Source: Burkholderiales bacterium
Lineage (GTDB): Bacteria > Pseudomonadota > Gammaproteobacteria > Burkholderiales > Burkholderiaceae_C
Assembly: GCA_021414305.1 (NCBI GenBank)
Contig: JAIOOS010000027.1
Coordinates: 124,001 to 188,000, forward strand
Length of the DNA: 64,000 nucleotides
Direction: 5' to 3'
In this document: positions 1 to 10,048 of the stretch, one piece after another
Numbering within the stretch: position 1 is the stretch's first letter
How the letters are laid out: each line of letters starts with the position of its first letter
Notes under the pieces: model-generated
Seen by the model: only the letters and a program-made list of their open reading frames with translations
The model's database searches: none
Told to the model about the DNA's origin: nothing
Translations under genes and position numbers: made by a program

Positions 1-550
1 GTGCATAGACGCCAATCGCGGTGCCGATCGCCAGGCTCGCGAGCACGTCGGTCTGCCAGTGGCCGTGGACCTTGACCCGCGCGATCGCGTCGTAGACCGG
101 AAGCAGTTCGAGCGCCCAGACCGCCGGGTGCTCGCCTGCGTATTCGAGCACCAGGGGGGTGACGGCGGTGCTGATCAGCATCACCTCGCCGCTCGGGAAG
201 CTCTTGTTGCCGTGCCCCTGGAACCAGAGGTTCGGGTTGTCCGTTTCCGAGGGCCGGGTGCGGGAGAAGGTGAGCTTCATCGCCTCCGACGTGACCGCGC
301 CGATGGCCATTGCATCGACCGACTGCCAGAGCGTGCGGCCGAACCGATCGTCGCTGCCCTCCCACAGTGCGCCGCCAAGGACGAGCAGGATCGTGCTGTT
401 CTCCAGCAGAAGCTGGTTGCTTCGCTTCCAGATCCCGCTGTCATCGAACGGGACCTTGTGGTCGATTCCGCCGGCGAGCGCGGGCGACGCCTGGCCGGCC
501 AGGAAGACGACGAGGACCACTGCAAAGACGCGGATGGGGGACCGGAACAC
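1..550 (-). CDS. PAP2-family (phosphatidic acid phosphatase-like) protein, signal peptide, truncated by window start
   Basis: Minus-strand reading from a GTG at 548-550: MFRSPIRVFAVVLVVFLAGQASPALAGG... with SRTRPSETDNPNLWFQGHGNKSFPSGEVM and VKVHGHWQTDVLASLAIGTAIG, resembling the PAP2 motifs. Confidence 0.75.
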   Translation of the reverse strand, partial: MFRSPIRVFAVVLVVFLAGQASPALAGGIDHKVPFDDSGIWKRSNQLLLENSTILLVLGGALWEGSDDRFGRTLWQSVDAMAIGAVTSEAMKLTFSRTRPSETDNPNLWFQGHGNKSFPSGEVMLISTAVTPLVLEYAGEHPAVWALELLPVYDAIARVKVHGHWQTDVLASLAIGTAIGVYA

Positions 551-588
551 GAGCCGAGTCTGCTGGCGGCTCCTTAAGCGCGACTTAA

Positions 589-2217
589 CTAGCGGCGAAT
601 GACATAGCGGCGGATTCGCGGCGGCTCTTCGCCCTGGTGGAAGGCCAGGCGGCGCTCGCGCAGCGCGAGGTCCGCGGCCGTGGCGCGGTGGAAGCGCCGC
701 AGGTGCTCGGTCCACGATTCGTCGACGACTTCCTCGACGAAGCGCGTCGGCTCGCCGATGTCGTTCAACAGCTGCCAGCCGATCGCGCCCTGGCTCAGGC
801 GCGCCCGCCGCGAATCCTGCATCACGAGCACGAAGGCCTCGGTGCGCAACGGATCGATCAGGTACTCGACCGTCGTGACGACGCGCCCGTCTTCCTGCGG
901 CGCCACGGTGGGCCGCGCCGCCCATCCGGCCTGGGCGGGGCTCATGTCGGCCTCCTCGTCGGCGCTGTCGGTCACGAAGCGCACCGCCAGCAGCATGACG
1001 AGGACGCCGCTGACGGCCGCGGAGACGAGCGCGGTCTGCAGCGTGCCGACGGTGGCGACCTGACCCCAAAGCGCCGCGCCGAGGGCGCTCGCGCCCATGA
1101 TCGCCATCTGATAGCTCGCCATGGCGCGCGCCCGCACCCAGTTGGGCAAGGACATCTGGGCCGAGACCGAGAGCGAGTTCGCCACGGTGATCCAGGACAT
1201 GCCCGCGGCGAGCATGGCCGGCACCGCCACCCAGGTGTTCGGCGCGATCGCCATCACCGCCGTCGCCACCGACTGGACGACGGTGCCGCCGATCACGAGT
1301 CCGTCGCGGCCATGCGACTGCCGCATGCGCGGCAGCACGAGCACGGCGACGATCGCGCCGGCGCCCATGCTCGCGAGCAGCAGGGTGAAGGTTCCGGCGT
1401 CGCCACCGGGGAGCCCGCGCGCCAGCAGCGGCAGCAGCGCCAGCAGGACCGTGGAATGGAGGAAGAAGATCGAGACCCGGGTGAGCACGGCGCGCATTCG
1501 CGGCGACTGGCGGACGAACTGCACGCCGACCCGCATCGCACCGAGCAGGCGCTCTCTTCCCAGGGGATTGGGCTGGTGCTCGTGGCGCCAGCGCAGGATC
1601 ACCAGCGCCGAGAGCAGCGACAGCACGGCATTGAGCGCGAACACCCAGACGCTGCCGGCGCTGGCGATCAGCGCGCCCGCCACCAGTGGCCCGACGATGC
1701 GGGACAGGTTCATCGCCACGCCGTTGAGGGCCAGCGCCGCGGCGAGCTGCGTTCGCGGCACCAGGTCGGGCACGATCGCCGCGAACACCGGCCAGCGCGA
1801 TGCCAGGCCGACCCCGTTGGCGAAGACGAGCAGCAGCAGCAAGGGCGCGGTCATCAGCCCCGATGCGGTGGCGGCGCAGAGGGCAGCCGCGGTCGCCGCC
1901 AGCCAGAGCTGCGTGGCCATCAGCAGCCGCCTGCGGTCGACGATGTCGGCGAGGGCGCCGCTGGGCAGGCCGAGGAGGAACACGGGCAGGGTCGAGGCCG
2001 ACTGCACGAGAGCCACCCAGATCGGCGTGCTCGTCAGGGTGGTCATCGTCCAGGCCGCCGCCACGTCGGTCATCCACATGCACAGGTTGGCGGTGAGCCA
2101 GGTGCTCCACAGCAGGCGGAAGACGGGCACGCCCAGCGGTTCGAGCGCGGTGACGGAGCGCCTCGATGCGGCGGGCCGCGGCGGGGCGGAGCCCTCCTCG
2201 GGCGGAATGGACGACAT
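589..2217 (-). CDS. MFS transporter (MFS_3 / transmembrane secretion effector type) with soluble C-terminal region
   Basis: 542 aa ORF with multiple TM helices; LLGLPSGALADIVDRRRLL motif; C-terminal ~100 aa soluble region typical of the PF05977 family. Confidence 0.8.
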   Translation of the reverse strand: MSSIPPEEGSAPPRPAASRRSVTALEPLGVPVFRLLWSTWLTANLCMWMTDVAAAWTMTTLTSTPIWVALVQSASTLPVFLLGLPSGALADIVDRRRLLMATQLWLAATAAALCAATASGLMTAPLLLLLVFANGVGLASRWPVFAAIVPDLVPRTQLAAALALNGVAMNLSRIVGPLVAGALIASAGSVWVFALNAVLSLLSALVILRWRHEHQPNPLGRERLLGAMRVGVQFVRQSPRMRAVLTRVSIFFLHSTVLLALLPLLARGLPGGDAGTFTLLLASMGAGAIVAVLVLPRMRQSHGRDGLVIGGTVVQSVATAVMAIAPNTWVAVPAMLAAGMSWITVANSLSVSAQMSLPNWVRARAMASYQMAIMGASALGAALWGQVATVGTLQTALVSAAVSGVLVMLLAVRFVTDSADEEADMSPAQAGWAARPTVAPQEDGRVVTTVEYLIDPLRTEAFVLVMQDSRRARLSQGAIGWQLLNDIGEPTRFVEEVVDESWTEHLRRFHRATAADLALRERRLAFHQGEEPPRIRRYVIRR

Positions 2218-2299
2218 GGGGAAAGATTACCCGCCTTTGCGCCGCGGCATTGCTACGATCGCCGGCGCGCGAGCAACCCCGCTCGCCCCGGAGCCCCGC

Positions 2300-5224
2300 T
2301 TGTTCAAATTCTTCTCGCGAGGGCCGTCCCACGACCCGCTCGCGCCGCCGGTGCCCGGCGCAGTGACCGACATCAAGACCACGACCTGCTACATGTGCGC
2401 CTGCCGCTGCGGCATCCGCGTGCACCTGCGCGACGGCGAGCCGCGCTATATCGACGGCAACCCGAACCATCCGATCAACCGCGGCGTGATCTGCGCCAAG
2501 GGCGCCGCGGGGATCATGAAGCAGGTGTCGCCGGCGCGGCTCACCCGGCCGCTGCTGCGCAAGCCCGGCAGCGAGCGCGGCGCCGGCGAGTTCGAGCCGA
2601 TCTCGTGGGAGCGCGCCTTCGCGATCCTCGAAGAACGCCTCGCGAGGATCCGCGCCACCGACCCGAAGAAGTTCGCCCTCTTCACCGGCCGCGACCAGAT
2701 GCAGGCCCTCACCGGTCTGTTCGCGCGCCAGTTCGGCACGCCCAACTACGCGGCGCACGGAGGCTTCTGCTCGGTGAACATGGCCGCCGGCATGATCTAC
2801 ACCATCGGCGGCAGCTTCTGGGAATTCGGCGGGCCCGATCTCGAGCGCGCGAAGCTGTTCGTGATGATCGGCACCGCCGAGGACCACCACTCGAACCCGC
2901 TGAAGATCGCGATCTCGAAATTCAAGCGCCAGGGCGGCCGCTTCATTTCGATCAATCCGGTGCGCACCGGCTACTCGGCAATCGCCGACGAGTGGATCCC
3001 GATCAAGCCGGGCACCGACGGCGCGCTTTTCATGGCCCTGCTGCACGAGCTGATCGGCAGCGACCGGATCGACCACGCGTTCCTCAAGCGCTTCACCAAT
3101 GCGCCGCAGCTCGTGCTGGTCGAGACCGGCTGCGACCGCGAAGGCATGTTCGCCCACGACCCCGACCCGGCGAAGGGCGCGCCGGGCGACGGCCGGCATC
3201 CGCACAACAAGCTTGTCTTCGACAAGAGCGACGGCACCATCAAGGCGGCCTACCCCGAAGGCATCGCTCCGGGCTGCGACCCCGCGCTCGAGGGCCACTA
3301 CACGCTGGCCGACGGCCGCCGGGTGGCGCCCTCGTTCCAGCTTCTGCGCGAGCGGGTCGCGCCGTGCACGCCCGAGTGGGCCTCGGCCATCACCGGCATT
3401 CCGGCGGCGCGCATCGTCAAGCTCGCCCACGAGCTCGGCGCCGCAGCGTTCGAGCAGGCGTTCGAGCTGCCCATTCCCTGGACCGACGCGTGGGGCGCGA
3501 AGCACGCGACGACGCAGGCGCGGCCCGTCGCCTTTCACGCCATGCGCGGGCTTGCGGCGCACTCGAACGGCTTCCAGACGGTGCGCGCGCTGGCGGTGCT
3601 GATGAGCGTGCTCGGCACGATCGACGCGCCCGGCGGCTTTCGCCACAAGGCGCCTTACCCGCGGCACATCGTGCCGAACTTCCGCGCCTTCAATTCGCCC
3701 GACATGATCAAGCCGAACACGCCGCTGAACGCGGCGCCGCTCGGCTTTCCGGCCCATCCCGAGGAGCTGGCCATCTGCGAGGACGGCTCGCCGATGCGCA
3801 TCGACCACGCGTTCTCGTGGGAGCACCCGCTCTCGGCGCACGGCCTGATGCACACGGTGATCACCAACGCCACCCGCGGCGACCCGTACCGGCTCGACAC
3901 GCTCATGATCTTCATGGCCAACATGGCCTGGAACTCGACCATGAACACGATGGCCGTGCGCGAGATGCTCAACGCCAAGGGGGACGACGGCGAGTTCAAG
4001 CTCCCCTTCCTCGTCGTCTGCGACGCGTTCCAGAGCGAGACCGTCGCCTTCGCCGACCTGGTGCTGCCCGACACCACCTACCTCGAGCGCCACGACGTGA
4101 TGAGCATGCTCGACCGGCCGATCTCGGAGTTCGAGGGCCCGGCCGATTCGGTGCGCGTGCCGGTGCTGCCGCCGCTCGGCGAATGCAAGCCCTTCCAGGA
4201 GGTGCTCGTGGAGCTGGCGTCGCGCCTGAAGCTGCCGGCCTTCACCGGCGCGGGCGGCGAGCGCAAGTTCAAGGACTACCCCGACTTCGTCGTCAACTAC
4301 GAGCCGCAGCCGGGCATCGGCTTTCTGATGGGCTGGCGCGGCGCCGACGGCAGCCAGCACCTGCGCGGCGCGCCCAACCCGAAGCAGTGGGAGATGTACG
4401 CGAACAACGACTGCGTCTTCAGCTACCACCTGCCCGAGACGATGCACTACATGCGCAACTGGAATCGCGAGTACCTCGACTTCGCCAAGGACAAGGGCTG
4501 GCGGCAGAAGAACGACGTCGTCCAGCTCGCCCTCTACAGCGACACGCTGCAGTCGTTCCGCCTCGCGGCGAAGGGCCAGACCGCCGGCCGGCAGCCGCCC
4601 GAGCACCTGCGCGAGCGCATCGCCACCTACTTCGACCCGCTGCCGTTCTGGTATGCGCCGCTCGAGGACGCGGCCGTCGACACCGAGGCCTACCCGCTCA
4701 ACGCGATCACGCAGCGGCCGATGGCGATGTACCACTCGTGGGACTCGCAGAACGCCTGGCTGCGCCAGATCCACAGCCACAACTACCTGCACGTCAATCC
4801 GCTCACCGCGCGAAAGGCGGGCATCGCCGACGGCGGCTGGTGCTGGGCCGAGAGCGCCTGGGGGCGCGTGCGCTGCATGCTGCGCTACAGCGAAGCGGTC
4901 GAGCCGGGCACCGTGTGGACCTGGAACGCGATCGGCAAGGCCGACGGCGCCTGGCAGCTCGCGCCGGGCGCCGACGAGGCGCGCAAAGGCTTCCTTCTCA
5001 ACCACCTGATCAACGACGAGCTGCCGTACGGCGCAGGCGGCACGATCAGCAATTCCGATCCGGTCACCGGCCAGGCAAGCTGGTATGACGTGCGCGTTCG
5101 CCTCGTGCCCGCCGAGCCCGAGCCGCTCGAGGCGAGCTCGCCGCAGATCGCGGCGACGCCGGCGCCGCCGGGCGTGCGCGGCGCGGGAACGCGAGCGGGG
5201 TCCACCGGGCGGGGCAAGCCATGA
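2300..5224 (+). CDS. soeA: Molybdopterin oxidoreductase, SoeA-like sulfite dehydrogenase catalytic subunit
   Basis: TTG start at 2300 in frame with the ORF ending at 5224; 4Fe-4S motif TTCYMCACRCGIRVHLRDGEPRYIDGNPNHPINRGVICAKG; HGGFCSVNMAA; no TAT signal; stop overlaps next start (ATGA). Confidence 0.75.
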   Translation: MFKFFSRGPSHDPLAPPVPGAVTDIKTTTCYMCACRCGIRVHLRDGEPRYIDGNPNHPINRGVICAKGAAGIMKQVSPARLTRPLLRKPGSERGAGEFEPISWERAFAILEERLARIRATDPKKFALFTGRDQMQALTGLFARQFGTPNYAAHGGFCSVNMAAGMIYTIGGSFWEFGGPDLERAKLFVMIGTAEDHHSNPLKIAISKFKRQGGRFISINPVRTGYSAIADEWIPIKPGTDGALFMALLHELIGSDRIDHAFLKRFTNAPQLVLVETGCDREGMFAHDPDPAKGAPGDGRHPHNKLVFDKSDGTIKAAYPEGIAPGCDPALEGHYTLADGRRVAPSFQLLRERVAPCTPEWASAITGIPAARIVKLAHELGAAAFEQAFELPIPWTDAWGAKHATTQARPVAFHAMRGLAAHSNGFQTVRALAVLMSVLGTIDAPGGFRHKAPYPRHIVPNFRAFNSPDMIKPNTPLNAAPLGFPAHPEELAICEDGSPMRIDHAFSWEHPLSAHGLMHTVITNATRGDPYRLDTLMIFMANMAWNSTMNTMAVREMLNAKGDDGEFKLPFLVVCDAFQSETVAFADLVLPDTTYLERHDVMSMLDRPISEFEGPADSVRVPVLPPLGECKPFQEVLVELASRLKLPAFTGAGGERKFKDYPDFVVNYEPQPGIGFLMGWRGADGSQHLRGAPNPKQWEMYANNDCVFSYHLPETMHYMRNWNREYLDFAKDKGWRQKNDVVQLALYSDTLQSFRLAAKGQTAGRQPPEHLRERIATYFDPLPFWYAPLEDAAVDTEAYPLNAITQRPMAMYHSWDSQNAWLRQIHSHNYLHVNPLTARKAGIADGGWCWAESAWGRVRCMLRYSEAVEPGTVWTWNAIGKADGAWQLAPGADEARKGFLLNHLINDELPYGAGGTISNSDPVTGQASWYDVRVRLVPAEPEPLEASSPQIAATPAPPGVRGAGTRAGSTGRGKP

Positions 5225-5991
5225 TCGCGTGGCTGAAGGATCTGTTCGCAGCGCCGGCGGCGATCGTCGACGCCGCGACCATCGGCACCGACCACGGCCC
5301 GTCGACGACGCTGGCCCGCCAGCTCGCGCTGGTGATCGACCTCAACGTCTGCGTCGGCTGCCACGCCTGCGTGACCTCTTGCAAGGAATGGAACACCTCG
5401 GGCTCGGCCGGGCCGCTGGCCGACGAGAACGCCTACGACGCGAACCCGACCGGCACCTTCTTCAACCGGGTGCAGACCTACGAGGCGGGCATCTTTCCGG
5501 GCACCGACACGATCCATTTCCCGAAGAGCTGCCTGCACTGCGAGGAGCCGCCCTGCGTGCCGGTGTGCCCCACGGGCGCGAGCTACAAGCGGGCCGAGGA
5601 CGGCATCGTCCTCGTCGACTACGACAAGTGCATAGGCTGCAAGTACTGCGCATGGGCCTGCCCGTACGGCGCCCGCGAGATCGACGAGGCGCGGCAGGTG
5701 ATGACCAAGTGCACGCTGTGCGTCGACCGCATCCACGACCCCCAGCTGGCGCCGGAAGACCGCAAGCCCGCCTGCGTGAAGGCCTGCCCCACGGGGGCGC
5801 GCCTGTTCGGCGACGTCAAGGACCCGGACTCGGAGGTCTCGATCGCCATCCGCGAGCGCGGCGGCTATTCGCTGATGCCCGAGTGGGGCACGAAGCCGGC
5901 GAACCAGTACCTGCCGCGCCGGGTCACCGAGGTCGCGGGTACGCCGGCGGGGCCGGTCGTGCCGCCTTCCGCGCCGACCGCCGAGTCGTGA
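5221..5991 (+). CDS. soeB: 4Fe-4S ferredoxin-type electron transfer subunit, SoeB-like
   Basis: Four Cys clusters (CVGCHACVTSC, CEEPPCVPVC, CIGCKYCAWAC, CTLCVDR) ; adjacent to and overlapping soeA. Confidence 0.75.
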   Translation: MIAWLKDLFAAPAAIVDAATIGTDHGPSTTLARQLALVIDLNVCVGCHACVTSCKEWNTSGSAGPLADENAYDANPTGTFFNRVQTYEAGIFPGTDTIHFPKSCLHCEEPPCVPVCPTGASYKRAEDGIVLVDYDKCIGCKYCAWACPYGAREIDEARQVMTKCTLCVDRIHDPQLAPEDRKPACVKACPTGARLFGDVKDPDSEVSIAIRERGGYSLMPEWGTKPANQYLPRRVTEVAGTPAGPVVPPSAPTAES

Positions 5992-6923
5992 ATCCCGCCC
6001 TCTCGGTCGTCTTCTTCACGACCCTTGCCGGGGCCGCGCAAGGGCTCGTCGTCGCGCTCGCACTCGCCGCGCTCGGCGGCCTGGCCGTCGGCGCCGGCTT
6101 CACAGCGGCGATGCTCGCCACGGCCGCCACGCTGCTCGTCGTCGGCCTCGGCTGCTCGTTCCTCCACCTCGGGCGCCCCGAGCGCGCCTGGCGCGCGGCG
6201 ACCATGTGGCGAACCTCGTGGCTCTCGCGCGAGGTGATCGTGCTGCCCGCGTTCATCGCCGTCGTCGCCGTGTGGTGGGGCGCGGTGCAGGCAGGCGCCA
6301 CGCCGGCGTGGACGCGGTTCGCCTTTCCCGGCACTGCCCTCGCGCTCGCCGCGCTGCTCTGGCTGTGCACGGCCATGATCTACGCGTGCCTGCGCTTCAT
6401 CGAGGAATGGGCGCATCCGCTGACGCTCGCCGGCTTCGTCCTCATCGGCCTGTCTTCGGGCTTCCTGCTCGCGACCGCCGCGGCCGAGGCCGCGGGCGAA
6501 GGCGCGCTGGCGCACTGGACCGGCCCCGCCGCCCTCGTCGCCACTGTCCTGGCCGGCGGCGCCCGCCTGCTGGCGCTGCGCCGCAACGCCCGCATCCGCC
6601 ATCGCTCGACGCTGCAGTCGGCCACCGGCATCGCCGCGGCGCGGCTGGTGCAGACGTCGATGGGCATGTCGGCCGGCTCGTTCAACACGCGCGAGTTCTT
6701 CCATCGCGCCTCGGTCGCCGGAATGCGGCGCGCCCGGACCCTGCTCCTCGTTCTCGGCTTCGCGCTGCCGGCGATCCTGGCCGCGATCGGCCTCGCCACC
6801 ACGACGTCCTGGCCATGGCTCGCCGCGGCGATCGTGCAGCTGCCGGGACTGATCGTCGACCGCTGGTTCTTCTTCGCCCAGGCCAGGCATCCGCAGAACC
6901 TGTACTACCAGGTCGTCTCCTGA
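5988..6923 (+). CDS. soeC: DmsC-type membrane anchor subunit, SoeC-like
   Basis: GTG start overlapping soeB TGA (GTGA); MNPALSVVFFTTLAGAAQGL and hydrophobic helices, FLHLGRPERAWRA as in DmsC anchors. Confidence 0.75.
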   Translation: MNPALSVVFFTTLAGAAQGLVVALALAALGGLAVGAGFTAAMLATAATLLVVGLGCSFLHLGRPERAWRAATMWRTSWLSREVIVLPAFIAVVAVWWGAVQAGATPAWTRFAFPGTALALAALLWLCTAMIYACLRFIEEWAHPLTLAGFVLIGLSSGFLLATAAAEAAGEGALAHWTGPAALVATVLAGGARLLALRRNARIRHRSTLQSATGIAAARLVQTSMGMSAGSFNTREFFHRASVAGMRRARTLLLVLGFALPAILAAIGLATTTSWPWLAAAIVQLPGLIVDRWFFFAQARHPQNLYYQVVS

Positions 6924-7026
6924 GACCGCAAGCGATACCAAGGTATCGCCCGACACCATCGTCTGATGTGTGCCCGCGGCGCTTCTGGTGTGATGCGCAC
7001 CGAACTCCATCCCGGAGGTGAGCATC

Positions 7027-8076
7027 ATGGCAAGACTTCTCATCGCGCGCCTGGCACAGGCCGCGTTCCTCGTCGTCGGTGGCTGGGTGCTTGCGCCGGT
7101 GGCGCACGCGCAATCCGGCGTGGCGACCGAAGCACCCTACCCGAACATGCCGTCGATTCCGGCCATCGGAGTCAGAACGGCGAAATACCTCGATGTCCCC
7201 GCTTCGGCTCAGGGGCCTGCCGTCGACCCCGCCAAGGGCTATCGCCTGCAGAACTTCGGCAGCGGCCTCTACATGGTGACTGACAACCAGATCCAGTCGA
7301 TGTTCCTCGTCTACGACCACGGTGTCGTCGTGATGGACGCACCCCAGGCCTACGCGTCGAGCCTGCGGCGAGCGATCGCCGAGGTCACCGACAAGCCCGT
7401 CACGCACCTTGTCTACAGCCATTCGCACGCTGATCACATCGGTGGCGCCAAGGCGCTCGGCGAGGTCCCGGTCATCATCGCGCACGACGAGACGCTTCGA
7501 TTGCTAAAGCGCGACGCGGACCCGAACCGGCCGCTGCCCACGCTCACCTTCCCCGAGAGGTACACGCTGCGCGTAGGGGAGCAGGTGCTCGAGCTCTCGT
7601 ACCACGGCCCCGGGCACGTGCCCGGGAACATCTTCATCTACGCCCCCAGGCAGAGCGTCCTGATGGCGATCGATCTGGTGTTTCCCGGCTGGATCCCGTG
7701 GCGTCGGTTCGCCGTGGCGCAGGACGTTCTCGAAGCCTTCGCCCGGGTCGAGGAAATCCGGACCATGGATTGGGACTTCATCGTCGGCGGCCATGTCACC
7801 CGCGCCGGCACGCATGCCGATGTCGAGCGGCAGGCCGAGTTCTACCGGGACATCAAGCAGGCGGCAGCGACGGCCCTGGCCACGACCAAGGTCGGCGAGG
7901 GCATGAACCCCTTGGACAAGGGCAACCCCTGGGCGCTGTTCGACGACTACATCGACCGCGTCGCGGCGCAATGCGTCAACGCGCTTGCACCCAAGTGGTC
8001 GAAGCAGCTGGCCGGCTTCGACGTCTTCATCTGGGATCAGTGCTACTCGATGGAGCAGACCTTGCGCATCGACTAG
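7027..8076 (+). CDS. Secreted metallo-beta-lactamase-fold hydrolase
   Basis: ATG preceded by ggaggtgagc; signal peptide MARLLIARLAQAAFLVVGGWVLAPVAHAQ; HSHADHIGG zinc motif. Confidence 0.85.
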   Translation: MARLLIARLAQAAFLVVGGWVLAPVAHAQSGVATEAPYPNMPSIPAIGVRTAKYLDVPASAQGPAVDPAKGYRLQNFGSGLYMVTDNQIQSMFLVYDHGVVVMDAPQAYASSLRRAIAEVTDKPVTHLVYSHSHADHIGGAKALGEVPVIIAHDETLRLLKRDADPNRPLPTLTFPERYTLRVGEQVLELSYHGPGHVPGNIFIYAPRQSVLMAIDLVFPGWIPWRRFAVAQDVLEAFARVEEIRTMDWDFIVGGHVTRAGTHADVERQAEFYRDIKQAAATALATTKVGEGMNPLDKGNPWALFDDYIDRVAAQCVNALAPKWSKQLAGFDVFIWDQCYSMEQTLRID

Positions 8077-8089
8077 AGGAAGGCGGCGC

Positions 8090-9853
8090 TCAGAGGTCGA
8101 GCACAACGTCGCCCAGCGGCCGGCAGCAGCAGATCAGGACATTTCCCCGGGCCGGCGGATCCAGCGGCTCGGGCTCGTACGACACCGCGCCCGAGACCAG
8201 GCCGCTCTCGCAGTTGTGGCAGACGCCGCTGCGACACGACCAACGGACGGGCACGTCGCACGCCTCGGCCAGCTCGAGAAGGCTCCCGTCGGCCGGCCGC
8301 CAGCGCGTCGCGATGCCGCTGCGAGCGAAAGAGATCATCGGTCCCGTGCCGGCGGCCCCTGGCGGCGGGTGCGGCGCCTGGAACGCAGCGCCGACCACGC
8401 CGGGTGCCAGTGCGGGCCCGCCGCCGAAGACTTCCGAGTGGATGCGGTTCGCAGCCACGCCCCAGGCCGCCAGGCCCTTGCTCAACTCGGCGAGGAACGG
8501 CGGCGGCCCGCAGACATAGAAGTCGCCCTCGTGCGGCACGCCCAGGCGTTCGAGCGCCTCGAGTCCCACCCGACCTGTCGCGTCGTAGTCGCGACCTTGC
8601 TGGTCGCCTTCCGCCGGGCGGCTGTACCAGACCTGGCTCCGTCCGTGAGCAAGCCTGCCGAGGAGCTGTCGCGTCTCGACGGCAAACGAGCGGGAGGGGC
8701 CGTCGCGGGTCCCGTGCAGCCACCAGACCTCCCGCAGTGTCGCCTCCGCCACCAGGGCGTGAAGCATGGCCAGCACCGGCGTTGCGCCGATTCCCGCGCT
8801 CAGCAACACCACCGGGCCTTCCCCGGGCTGCAGCGTGAAGTTGCCTCTCGGTTCGCTCACGTCGAGGACATCGCCTTCGCGGACACTGCCGGTCAGGTGG
8901 CGCCCTGCCGCGCCGCCGGGCTCGAGCTTCACGCTGATGCGGTACTGCTGATCGGACGGCGGGCCGGAAAGCGAATAGCTGCGAAAGAGCACGGAGCCGT
9001 CCTCCTGCGCTCGCAGGCGAAGGACGACGAACTGGCCGGCGACCGGCACCGTGAGCGGCTTGCCGTCCGTCGGCCGCAGCGCGAAGGAAACGACGTCAGC
9101 GCACTCGCGTTCGGTGTGCACGACCCTGAGCGACCGGAAACCCGGCATTGCCGTCCGGGCAGCCGCTGCCGGCATCAGGCCGGCGTTGCCCGTCGCCCCT
9201 GGATGTTCGTCCTGGCTCCTGGCCAGCGCTTCGAACGATCGCCGCCAGCCCGGGGACAGCGCTGCAATCCTCAGCACCCGTTCCAGCAGCTCGCGAGGAT
9301 GACGATTCGAGTAGAGCAGGCCGTTGACCATGGCAACGGTCATGCGCTCCGGCCCCTTCTCGATCGCGACGATCGGGTCACCCGCGGCGACCTCGCCTTC
9401 CTCCAGCACCCGGAGATAGAAACCCGGCCGCCCGCTCGACGTCAGCAGAGCCGCCATCTGCGGCTCGTCCATTCGCAGCCCCACGCGATAGCACGTGGTC
9501 CGCGGCTGCGTGACTTCGAACAAGGCGGCGCCGATCCGGTAGCGGTCGCCGATGCAGACCTCGTCGTCGGCCATTCCCTCGACGGTGAAGTTCTCGCCGA
9601 ACTGCCCATGCACGAAATCGCCGCGGCCCAGCCGCTCCTGCCAGTATCGATACGAATCGATCTGGTAGACGAAGACGGCGCGCTGCTCGCCCCCGTGGCC
9701 GCCGAGATCGCCTTGCCCGTCGCCGTCCACGTTGAGCCTGCGGACGCGGCAGGGTCCCTGCACTGGCGCCTTCCAGATCCCGGTGTGCACGGTCCTTCCG
9801 CGCCACTCGATGTCGCGCGGCAGTCCGACGTTGACCGAAAGCAGGCGGGCCAT
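8090..9853 (-). CDS. MOSC domain - FAD/NAD ferredoxin reductase - plant-type 2Fe-2S ferredoxin fusion protein
   Basis: N-terminal YiiM/MOSC-like region (GQFGENFTVEGM...TQPRTTCYRVGLRM), flavin reductase motifs (RSYSLSGPP, GIGATPVLAML, YVCGPPPFL), C-terminal SCRSGVCHNCESGLVSG. Confidence 0.85.
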   Translation of the reverse strand: MARLLSVNVGLPRDIEWRGRTVHTGIWKAPVQGPCRVRRLNVDGDGQGDLGGHGGEQRAVFVYQIDSYRYWQERLGRGDFVHGQFGENFTVEGMADDEVCIGDRYRIGAALFEVTQPRTTCYRVGLRMDEPQMAALLTSSGRPGFYLRVLEEGEVAAGDPIVAIEKGPERMTVAMVNGLLYSNRHPRELLERVLRIAALSPGWRRSFEALARSQDEHPGATGNAGLMPAAAARTAMPGFRSLRVVHTERECADVVSFALRPTDGKPLTVPVAGQFVVLRLRAQEDGSVLFRSYSLSGPPSDQQYRISVKLEPGGAAGRHLTGSVREGDVLDVSEPRGNFTLQPGEGPVVLLSAGIGATPVLAMLHALVAEATLREVWWLHGTRDGPSRSFAVETRQLLGRLAHGRSQVWYSRPAEGDQQGRDYDATGRVGLEALERLGVPHEGDFYVCGPPPFLAELSKGLAAWGVAANRIHSEVFGGGPALAPGVVGAAFQAPHPPPGAAGTGPMISFARSGIATRWRPADGSLLELAEACDVPVRWSCRSGVCHNCESGLVSGAVSYEPEPLDPPARGNVLICCCRPLGDVVLDL

Positions 9854-9877
9854 CGATGCCACTCTCACAAAGTCAAA

Positions 9878-9906
9878 TGGGCTAGCAGCTCATCGCTGCT
9901 AACCCA
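9878..9906 (-). terminator. Hairpin downstream of tRNA-Pro, probable terminator (weak T-tract)
   Basis: Minus strand TGGGTTAGCAGC-GATGA-GCTGCTAGCCCA, 12-bp stem with one mismatch, followed by TTTGACTTTG. Confidence 0.5.
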
Positions 9907-9917
9907 TTGATTTCGCT

Positions 9918-9994
<77 letters not shown>

Positions 9995-10048
9995 TTCGGC
10001 GGGATTATAGGCGGCGGGGGCTCGCGGCCCGGTACCTCGGCACCCCGT

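Noticed and set aside
637-5088. 1483-aa plus-strand ORF spanning MFS antisense and an alternate frame of soeA
   Set aside because: Arg/Gly/Ala/Pro/His-rich low-complexity translation, no recognisable domains, runs across two well-supported genes; artefact of high-GC codon bias.
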